A DNA stretch of 64,000 nt from Bacteroidales bacterium. GTDB lineage: Bacteria; Bacteroidota; Bacteroidia; Bacteroidales; UBA932. Shown piece after piece: positions 58,240 to 64,000 of this stretch. The notes beneath the pieces were generated by a model. The model was not told the DNA's origin. It did no database searches and was given only the letters and a program-made list of their open reading frames with translations. The translations under genes and the position numbers were made by a program. Position 1 is the stretch's first letter. The number at the start of each line of letters is the position of its first letter. The stretch is from assembly GCA_017544265.1 (NCBI GenBank), contig JAFYEM010000008.1:1-64000 (forward strand), read 5' to 3'.

Positions 58240-59073
58240 ATGAAAAAAGTCTTCCTTGCAGTGATGCTCGCCTTCGTGACGGCATCCCTATCCTTCGCCC
58301 AGATATCCACCGGCGATCCCACGGCGACCAAAATCAAAACCGGAAACCGTCCCCAGGCCGGGACTTTCGGACTCTATGGCGGAGCTGAAGTCCTCCTTCA
58401 CGGGGATGAGCCGTACCTTCTTCCGGTCATTAACCTCAAGTATTTCTTATCGGACAGGCTCGAACTGAGGGCCGGCCTTGACATCTATTCCTCTTCCTTC
58501 TCGTTCAGCGGCAAGAGAATCGGCGCCGATGTTTACGATGATGACAAAAAACTCTACACCCAAAAAGGCGGTGGCAGCGAATTCGTACCCCTGGAGAATC
58601 ACTTTACCATTTCCCCCGGTTTTGCCTATCACTTCTCCAATAGCAACATCCTGGATGTTTATGTGGGTGCCGAACTGCCCCTGGGCGTTCGTACTTATTC
58701 GAGCAGGGACATCGTGTCCGGCGACAATGCTCCGGGAGGTGAGGCCTCTCTGGAGGTCACATCCTCTCCTTTCCACATTGGCCTCAACGGGGTAATCGGC
58801 CTCCAGGCTTTCATCGGAAATCTTCCCCTTGCGGTCGGTTTTGAATATGGTATCGGCCTTCAGGCGGATTTAGGGAACAAATACAAAGTCGTTTCGGTCG
58901 CGGGGGACAATAAGGCCACTTATTATGTCCAGGCAGGAGCGATGCAGTATGATCCCATGGAGGATGTGTACGCGCTTAACCTTGCCGCTGCCGACAAATT
59001 CGCCAATCTGGCCGTAGCCCGCGCAACTTTGGACCACTTCTTCCGTCTGACCCTTTCATACTACTTCAAATAA
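58240..59073 (+). CDS. Predicted outer-membrane beta-barrel protein
   Basis: 277 residues with a signal peptide (hydrophobic 5-18, cut before Gln21). The rest alternates short beta strands with Gly/Asp/Asn loops (TFGLYGGAEVLLHG, VINLKYFLSDRLELRAGLDI, FHIGLNGVIGLQAFIGN) and ends in RLTLSYYFK, with the aromatic last strand of small outer-membrane barrels. No specific family was recognised. It begins a run with two small lipoprotein genes, separated by 12 and then overlapping by 4 bases, so the three may act together at the outer membrane. Confidence 0.82.
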   Translation: MKKVFLAVMLAFVTASLSFAQISTGDPTATKIKTGNRPQAGTFGLYGGAEVLLHGDEPYLLPVINLKYFLSDRLELRAGLDIYSSSFSFSGKRIGADVYDDDKKLYTQKGGGSEFVPLENHFTISPGFAYHFSNSNILDVYVGAELPLGVRTYSSRDIVSGDNAPGGEASLEVTSSPFHIGLNGVIGLQAFIGNLPLAVGFEYGIGLQADLGNKYKVVSVAGDNKATYYVQAGAMQYDPMEDVYALNLAAADKFANLAVARATLDHFFRLTLSYYFK

Positions 59074-59085
59074 TCCTTTCCGACG

Positions 59086-59514
59086 ATGAAAATTTTTAAA
59101 TACATAGCCCTGGCGGTGGCCCTTGCAGGCGCTGTTTCGTGCAGCGTGGTCTCCAGGTCTTCGTACGCCCCGTCGTCGGTGGAGCTTCAACTCGGAATGG
59201 ACGACCTGGAGTATCTCGGAGAGACCGAGATATCCATCACGTACGACACCTATCTGTTCATCTTCTCCAGAATCCGCTCCATCAACGGTGCCGATTTCGA
59301 TCCAGGTGTGGTCAAGAGAGCCGGACTGTCCAACGCAAAGACCGGACTGTTCCGTCTCGGCCGCAAACTCGGCAGGGCAAGTTATCTTGTCTATGAGAAA
59401 TTCCCGGATGCGGACTACTTCGTGGTCACCAAACAGCTTTCCAAAAAGACCGTTCTCGTCCTCGGCAGCGAAATCGAGACCTGTGCAGTAGTCAAAGCCT
59501 ATAAGTTCAAGTGA
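59086..59514 (+). CDS. Small lipoprotein of unknown function
   Basis: 142 residues. Lipoprotein signal with Cys19 (AVSC). The rest is beta-rich with ELQLGMDDLEYLGETEISITYDTYLF and a basic C-terminal stretch. No family recognised. Twelve bases after the barrel gene; its stop overlaps the next lipoprotein gene by four bases. Confidence 0.78.
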   Translation: MKIFKYIALAVALAGAVSCSVVSRSSYAPSSVELQLGMDDLEYLGETEISITYDTYLFIFSRIRSINGADFDPGVVKRAGLSNAKTGLFRLGRKLGRASYLVYEKFPDADYFVVTKQLSKKTVLVLGSEIETCAVVKAYKFK

Positions 59515-59957
59515 AATTCTTCAGAACAGCAAGTCTTGCCGCGGCCGTCGTCATGACGGCCGCAGCCTTGACTTCGTGCAAGGACGACGCGGATCCGGTG
59601 GTGATACTCGTCACTACTCCCTCCGGGGATCTTCTTCCGGGCAGCAAGGTTGACTATGAAATAGTTACCTGGAGCCTCAAAGGTACGGTCAAAAGCGTGA
59701 CGGTGACCACCTCGGACGAGATGCGGGGCCGCAGGGAGGACGGCGTCATAACCGTCGGCAAAGCCTCCTGGAAAGGTCACTACGAACTAAGCATTCCCGA
59801 GGAATTAGACCGCGACGAACTCCGGATTGACGTATATTTCCTTTCGGAAGATTCCGTCGGTGCGGAGGCCACATATCACTACTATCACACCATCAAGAAG
59901 GTTATTCCGCCTTCGGACAATCCTCCCGAAGGGGAGGATCCGCCGGGCGGCGAATAG
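59511..59957 (+). CDS. Small lipoprotein with GTG start
   Basis: 148 residues from a GTG at 59511, the only start that keeps the signal peptide (hydrophobic 7-21, lipidated Cys23 in LTSC). The body is a beta-sandwich-like domain (DYEIVTWSLKGTVKSVTVTTSD, HYELSIPEELD), ending in a Pro/Glu/Gly tail PPEGEDPPGGE. Its last 56 bases overlap, on the other strand, the 3' end of the flippase-like gene, so both tails share the same DNA. Function unknown. Confidence 0.75.
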   Translation: MKFFRTASLAAAVVMTAAALTSCKDDADPVVILVTTPSGDLLPGSKVDYEIVTWSLKGTVKSVTVTTSDEMRGRREDGVITVGKASWKGHYELSIPEELDRDELRIDVYFLSEDSVGAEATYHYYHTIKKVIPPSDNPPEGEDPPGGE

Positions 59958-60981
59958 TCTCGTCAAGAAAACTCAGGAGCGAAGTCCCCAGGTATATGAG
60001 GGCTTCGCTTTCGTGTGAGAGGGTGGCGAAAATAAGCCCGAAGCTGAACGGCACGCCATAGACCGTCAGAAGGGCAAGCGCGACTATGCTGTGGAATGCT
60101 CCGAAACCTCCCGGGACCGGAATAATGGAACTCAGTGCCCCGGCCAGCATCAGAAACAGCGCGTCCCAGCCGTTCATCGTCTGGATTCTGGCGACCGTTT
60201 CCGCCATTTCAGGACTGAGCCCCGCCGGGTCCATGCCCTGGAGGGCAAGCAGTATTGTCCAGCTGGTTATCCAGTAGAGCAGCCAGATAAGGACCGTATA
60301 GACAACGAAAAGGCCACCGCGCCGAAGTTTCAGGCTCTCTTTCAGGCCATTCCATATACCGGCGCAGAAGCCCCAGATTTTGCCGCAGATGCGGTTGCTG
60401 CGACAGCGGCGCACAAGCAGCAGCGTCCCTGCAAGCGCGCCCAGGGCAAGTACCAGCACCCAAAGTCCGCCGAGCCGGGAATTCCCGCTGAATATGCTGT
60501 CGCGGAAAAATGCCCCGGCCTTTCCCCACATAAGAGGGATTATCACCAGCGAGAGTATCGCTACCGAAGCGACATCCCACACTCTTTCCCCGACCACGCT
60601 GCCGAGCACCTTGTCGTAGCTCGCAAGCGGCTTTCCGTCTTCCCCGCGGGCGCTGCGGCGGGTTATGAAGCCTATCCTGACGAGTTCGCCCACGCGCGGC
60701 AGCGCCAGATTCACGCCCATGCAGATGTTGATTGCATTGAAAGTCGTCCTCACCCGGGTGGACGGGTCTATGGGCTCGAGGAGCATCTTCCAGCGAAGGC
60801 CCCTTACGAACAGGATCGAAAGACCGGCGGTCATGGAAACGGCCACCCATTCCAGACGGCACCCAAGAAGGGCGGCGGCGAAATCCTCCCAGGCAATGCC
60901 ACGGAAGGAAAAATACAGCAGCGCGGCCGCTGCTGCAAAAGCCGCAGCATATTTGAGTATGTCTATTATTTTTTTCTTCAT
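59902..60981 (-). CDS. Lysylphosphatidylglycerol synthase TM region-like protein (UPF0104)
   Basis: 359 residues with eight or nine membrane segments and the family pattern: FNAINICMGVNLALPRVGELVR, then GSVVGERVWDV, and near the C-terminus IPVPGGFGAFHSIVALALL. The family covers the transmembrane half of MprF without the synthase domain and related lipid-flippase-like proteins. Lipid or glycolipid transport is inferred. Upstream is a lipoprotein gene overlapping by four bases; downstream it ends inside the convergent lipoprotein gene. Confidence 0.87.
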   Translation of the reverse strand: MKKKIIDILKYAAAFAAAAALLYFSFRGIAWEDFAAALLGCRLEWVAVSMTAGLSILFVRGLRWKMLLEPIDPSTRVRTTFNAINICMGVNLALPRVGELVRIGFITRRSARGEDGKPLASYDKVLGSVVGERVWDVASVAILSLVIIPLMWGKAGAFFRDSIFSGNSRLGGLWVLVLALGALAGTLLLVRRCRSNRICGKIWGFCAGIWNGLKESLKLRRGGLFVVYTVLIWLLYWITSWTILLALQGMDPAGLSPEMAETVARIQTMNGWDALFLMLAGALSSIIPVPGGFGAFHSIVALALLTVYGVPFSFGLIFATLSHESEALIYLGTSLLSFLDETIRRPADPPLREDCPKAE

Positions 60982-61949
60982 AGCACCAGACCGAAACTGT
61001 CTCCCACCGCGAAGGTACGCGGGAAATTTTCCTTCGTCACAGTTTTTTCCAGATCCCTTTCCCGGAAATTCTCATCCGAGAGAGCCATGTATCCGATTCC
61101 ATCTTTTCCGGGGTCGGTCAGAAAGCCCAGCTGCTCGGGAGCGATATAACTCAGAAGGAAGCGCAGCAGGTGATTGAAATGAATCTTTGCCCTGACACGT
61201 GGCTTTCCGTCATAGTAAATTGAAAAATTGTGATCGTTCTTCAGCAGGTCGCTGTATGAAAATAACGCCATTATCACTCCTGGCCGTTCCGTTTTCAGTT
61301 TCAATTTCTTCGGCAGGGGATAATCCCAGGCTACGTCGCCCTCCGCCTCCCCGTCTATTATGACGAGGGGCTCTTCGACGCCATCGACAAAGATCTCGAC
61401 ATCGTTCAAATAGAACTGGAACTCTTTTTTCAAAAGACTGTTGTTCCTGACAAGGGTAATGCTGCCTATTTTCACTTTCTGCTTTCCGAATGTGACGCTG
61501 CCTGTTACCGTCGCCGCTCCTTTGCTGAAATCGAAGTATTTCTGCCCGTCCCTTATTCTAAAGTCCAGTTGCGCGGAAATCACCTCCCTGCCATCGTCGG
61601 AAGCCGATACTTCGGTGTGCTCCCAAAGTTCCAGCCGCCCGAGCCTTTCCCCTTCGAAGACCAGCGGAGCGTCGCTTCCGTCCAGTTCTATATCATACTT
61701 TCCCTCCCCCCTCTTGTCTTTGTCCAGAATGCTGAGGACAGCGGTGAATGCCGCCTTCGTCTCGTCCGCGTCAACCTTCTCCGCAGCATCCGCTATACTG
61801 TCGTCCATGAACTTGACATTCTCCTCAAAACTAAGTATTTCAAGCTCTTCGGTCTTGGGCGCGTCCCCTGAAGAATAGTTGTCCCGGCCGTCGTCTTTCT
61901 GGCATGCGGCGAGTGCTAAAATGCAAAGAAGGGACAAATATTTTTTCAT
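60978..61949 (-). CDS. Hypothetical lipoprotein
   Basis: 323 residues. Lipoprotein signal with Cys16 (LAAC), acidic linker, then a mainly beta protein with VTGSVTFGKQKVKIGSITLV and NFSIYYDGKPRVRAKIHFNH. No family recognised. It precedes the flippase-like gene by a four-base overlap, so the two are probably made together. The start at 61949 gives the signal; a -7 box TATATTTG lies just upstream at 61956-61963. Confidence 0.8.
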   Translation of the reverse strand: MKKYLSLLCILALAACQKDDGRDNYSSGDAPKTEELEILSFEENVKFMDDSIADAAEKVDADETKAAFTAVLSILDKDKRGEGKYDIELDGSDAPLVFEGERLGRLELWEHTEVSASDDGREVISAQLDFRIRDGQKYFDFSKGAATVTGSVTFGKQKVKIGSITLVRNNSLLKKEFQFYLNDVEIFVDGVEEPLVIIDGEAEGDVAWDYPLPKKLKLKTERPGVIMALFSYSDLLKNDHNFSIYYDGKPRVRAKIHFNHLLRFLLSYIAPEQLGFLTDPGKDGIGYMALSDENFRERDLEKTVTKENFPRTFAVGDSFGLVL

Positions 61950-61955
61950 AATACG

Positions 61956-61963
61956 CAAATATA
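61956..61963 (-). promoter_or_regulatory. -7 element for the lipoprotein/flippase-like genes
   Basis: TATATTTG on the minus strand, six bases before the start codon, so a near-leaderless transcript is implied. Divergent from the kinase -7 box at 61977-61984. Confidence 0.45.
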
Positions 61964-61976
61964 AAGTATATTTGTG

Positions 61977-61984
61977 ACTTATGA
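61977..61984 (+). promoter_or_regulatory. -7 element for the PfkB kinase gene
   Basis: TATATTTG on the plus strand matches TAnnTTTG and lies 12 bases before the ATG at 61997; no -33 element is evident. Confidence 0.5.
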
Positions 61985-61996
61985 AAATTTGACTGT

Positions 61997-62989
61997 ATGA
62001 AATCAATTCTTGCTATCGGAAATGCTCTGACGGACATTCTGGCGGTGTTGCCTGACGACACCCTGCTGAAGAAATACCATCTGCCGAAGGGCAGCATGCA
62101 GCATGTGGACATGGAAACAGGTGACCGTATATGGGATGCCCTGAAGGAGGTCGGAGTCAAGTATGTACCCGGCGGAAGTGCCGCCAACACAATAACTTGC
62201 ACCTCAATTTTCGGCATGCCTTCGGGCTTTATAGGCAAGATAGGAAACGACGATCTGGGTCATCTTTTCAAAAGCACCATGGAGCAGTACGGAGTGCGGG
62301 CGAACATGCTGCTGAGCACCAAGTCCAGCGGGCGCTGCATGGTCTTCATCACCGGAGCCAATGCCGAGCGCACTTTCGCCGACTATATGGGCGCCACCCT
62401 GGAACTCGGCCCGGACGACCTGAAGCCGGAGTATTTCGAGGGCTACGACTATTTCCACATCGAGGGCTATCTGGTGCAGAACCAGGAACTTATCTCCAGA
62501 GCCGCGAAACTCGCAAAGGCCGCCGGCTGCATCATCTCCATAGACATGGCCTCCTACAATGTCGTGGAATCCAACGACGCCTTCTTCCACAATCTGGTGG
62601 ACAATTACGTGGATATAGTCTTTGCCAACGAGACGGAAGCGAGGGCCTTCACCAAGATGGAGCCGCGCGATGCGTGCGCAGAACTGGCGAACCACTGCGA
62701 CATCGCGGTCGTCAAGATAGGCAAGGACGGGTCTATGGTCCAGCGGGGCGACGAATATCATTACATTCCCGCATGGCCGGCCGCCACGATAGACGCTACC
62801 GGCGCCGGGGACACCTACGCCGCCGGCTTCCTCTATGCACACAGCCTGGGCATGCCGCTCCGCGTCTGCGGCGAGGTCGGGTCCATTATCGCCGCGAAGG
62901 TGGTCGAGGTCATAGGCACCAAGATAGACATTCCGCGGTGGAAAGACGCAAAGGCTGAAATTCGTGAACTGATTGCAAAGAATGCTTGA
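61997..62989 (+). CDS. PfkB family carbohydrate/nucleoside kinase
   Basis: 330 residues. The PfkB signatures are present: VPGGSAANTITCTSIFG and the C-terminal anion-hole/catalytic WPAATIDATGAGDTYAAGF. Sequence resembles the adenosine kinase-like branch (FGMPSGFIGKIGNDDLG, DIVFANETEARAFT). Phosphorylates a sugar or nucleoside with ATP; exact substrate cannot be assigned. It is followed by a DUF6913-like gene overlapping by 8 bases and a membrane protein gene overlapping by 4. Confidence 0.92.
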   Translation: MKSILAIGNALTDILAVLPDDTLLKKYHLPKGSMQHVDMETGDRIWDALKEVGVKYVPGGSAANTITCTSIFGMPSGFIGKIGNDDLGHLFKSTMEQYGVRANMLLSTKSSGRCMVFITGANAERTFADYMGATLELGPDDLKPEYFEGYDYFHIEGYLVQNQELISRAAKLAKAAGCIISIDMASYNVVESNDAFFHNLVDNYVDIVFANETEARAFTKMEPRDACAELANHCDIAVVKIGKDGSMVQRGDEYHYIPAWPAATIDATGAGDTYAAGFLYAHSLGMPLRVCGEVGSIIAAKVVEVIGTKIDIPRWKDAKAEIRELIAKNA

Positions 62990-63518
62990 AGCGATTAAAC
63001 AGATTTTCCGCGCCAGGGCGCTGAAAAAGAACGCGTCGAAGGTGGAGACTTCCCTGCTGAAGCTCTCCGACATTCACAGCGCCGCGGTTTTCATAGACGT
63101 CGAGGACACTTCCTGGGAAGAGGCCAAGAATATGCTTGTCCGCTATTTCCGCGACCGCGGTATCCGTGCCGAACTCTTCTTTTTCGACTTCCGGAAACTG
63201 GACGAGGGGGAGCGGCTTATTACCAGCATCACCAATACGATACTGAAAAAGGATATGCTCTGGTACGGCCGCCCGTCGAAGGAGAAACTCGACCTCATGC
63301 TCCCGGAAGAGGCTCCGGACCTTTTCCTTTCGCTGATGCGCAACGGCGGATTCGCAATGGAATATCTGGCGAAATCCTCCAGGGCCCGCTTCAAAGTGGG
63401 CCGGGCGCAGCTTCCCGGGAACACATACGACCTCGTGGTCGCAGACCCTGAAGGCAAAATCGTGAGTGAAGCCGCCGCCCTGAAGACGGTTTTCTCGCTG
63501 CTGGAGAAGATACAATGA
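62982..63518 (+). CDS. DUF6913-like protein of unknown function
   Basis: 178 residues, cytoplasmic, starting 8 bases inside the kinase gene. Conserved-looking FIDVEDTSWEEAKNMLVRYFRDRG and RARFKVGRAQLPGNTYDLVV. Proteins like this are found in Bacteroidota without known role; the family name is from memory of the pattern and is not certain. Start set at 62982 because the only earlier in-frame start is a TTG at 62973. Confidence 0.78.
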   Translation: MLEAIKQIFRARALKKNASKVETSLLKLSDIHSAAVFIDVEDTSWEEAKNMLVRYFRDRGIRAELFFFDFRKLDEGERLITSITNTILKKDMLWYGRPSKEKLDLMLPEEAPDLFLSLMRNGGFAMEYLAKSSRARFKVGRAQLPGNTYDLVVADPEGKIVSEAAALKTVFSLLEKIQ

Positions 63519-63994
63519 TCAAGAAATACATAATTCTGTTCCTCATATCGATGGTTCCGCTTATCGAGCTTCGCGGGGCCATACCATACGCGGTTGCAGT
63601 GGACCTTCCGCTGATTCCTTCCTATATCATTTCCATTCTCGGGAACATGGTCCCGGTGCCGCTGATTTACATCTTCGGCCGACGTTTCCTGAGCTGGGGC
63701 AAGGACAAGAAGGTGGTCGGGGGCTTCTGCCGATGGTGCCTCGCAAAGGGTGAGAAGGCCAGCGAAAAACTTCAGTCGAAGGCCGGCAGGGGTCTCTATG
63801 TGGCCCTGCTGCTGTTTGTCGGAATTCCGCTCCCCGGCACCGGCGCATGGACCGGCACCCTCGCCGCCAGCCTTCTGAATATGGGATTCCGGAAAAGCGT
63901 GGCCGTGGTGCTGGCAGGAGTCGTACTGGCCGGATGCATAATGCTCGCGGCCTCGCTCGGCGTTTTCGGCGCAATAAACATTTTCAAACCATGA
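63515..63994 (+). CDS. COG2426-type small membrane protein
   Basis: 159 residues with about four membrane segments. Family pattern MVPLIELRGAIPYAV at the N-terminus, GNMVPVPLIYIFGR, and FVGIPLPGTGAWTG. Once called small multidrug export protein, but function is not established. Starts four bases inside the previous gene; its stop overlaps an ATG at 63991, where another gene probably begins. Confidence 0.88.
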   Translation: MIKKYIILFLISMVPLIELRGAIPYAVAVDLPLIPSYIISILGNMVPVPLIYIFGRRFLSWGKDKKVVGGFCRWCLAKGEKASEKLQSKAGRGLYVALLLFVGIPLPGTGAWTGTLAASLLNMGFRKSVAVVLAGVVLAGCIMLAASLGVFGAINIFKP

Positions 63995-64000
63995 GACCTC
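63991..64000 (+). CDS. Possible start of a further gene, cut by the window edge
   Basis: ATGAGACCTC begins at an ATG overlapping the previous stop by four bases, the same coupling seen through the operon. Only three codons are visible, so nothing can be said of its product. Confidence 0.3.

Noticed and set aside
1..64000. CRISPR array, prophage, toxin-antitoxin or restriction system
   Set aside because: No spaced direct repeats, phage structural genes, integrase, nuclease pairs or typical defence proteins were seen on either strand.

Overview
The window is ordinary bacterial chromosome from a member of the Bacteroidota, most likely order Bacteroidales. The evidence is the promoter type (TTTG or TTG, about 20 bases, then TAnnTTTG, with no Shine-Dalgarno sites), many short lipoproteins with Bacteroidota-style signal peptides, a NagB/PIG-L fusion, a GT117/DUF2723 protein, a DUF3109 protein and an AsnA-type asparagine synthetase. 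Base composition is clearly GC-rich for the order, so a Rikenellaceae (Alistipes-like) or uncultured GC-rich Bacteroidales lineage fits; the genus cannot be fixed from the sequence alone. Coding density is very high. Neighbouring genes often overlap by 1-8 bases (ATGA, TAATG), and no stretch over 300 bases lacks a gene. No prophage, insertion sequence, CRISPR array or rRNA operon was seen.

Layout: 1-6151 holds the end of an ion-pumping pyrophosphatase and a three-gene SGNH/SGNH/MBOAT cassette that probably acylates an exported glycan. 6277-9261 holds tRNA-Val(GAC), then divergent nagB and a NagB-like/PIG-L fusion. 9380-15009 is an accessory-looking operon: outer-membrane porin, imelysin lipoprotein, di-haem oxidoreductase lipoprotein and a compact CcsBA-type haem lyase. 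15082-19488 has apt, comF, an isochorismatase-like hydrolase, fabG and nhaA. 19540-22978 is frr followed by pheA, an aminotransferase and tyrA. 22992-28695 (minus) is peptidase, pyrH, hemW and membrane/coiled-coil proteins. 28692-33966 has an M16-like protein without a zinc motif, a TPR protein and a U32 peptidase.

33971-39582 (minus) carries a lipoprotein, prmC, ddl and a class A PBP. 39697-43173 has topA, an Lrp/AsnC regulator and ispD. 43234-48923 is the complete rod-shape operon mreBCD-pbp2-rodA. 48930-58167 (minus) has asnA, an alanine:Na+ symporter, an Ig-like lipoprotein, an rRNA methyltransferase-like enzyme, a GT117 protein and lgt. 58240-63994 has a beta-barrel-like protein, small lipoproteins, a flippase-like membrane protein, a PfkB sugar/nucleoside kinase and a COG2426 membrane protein; another gene starts at the right edge.

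The most notable features are the porin-imelysin-dihaem-CcsBA operon, whose promoter spacer holds a perfect palindrome; the M16-like pseudo-protease; the NagB-like domain that has lost catalytic residues; and a set of inverted-repeat elements placed directly after stop codons. Two of these share TIR sequence and two share a C-rich hairpin core, which suggests a genome-wide repeat family.
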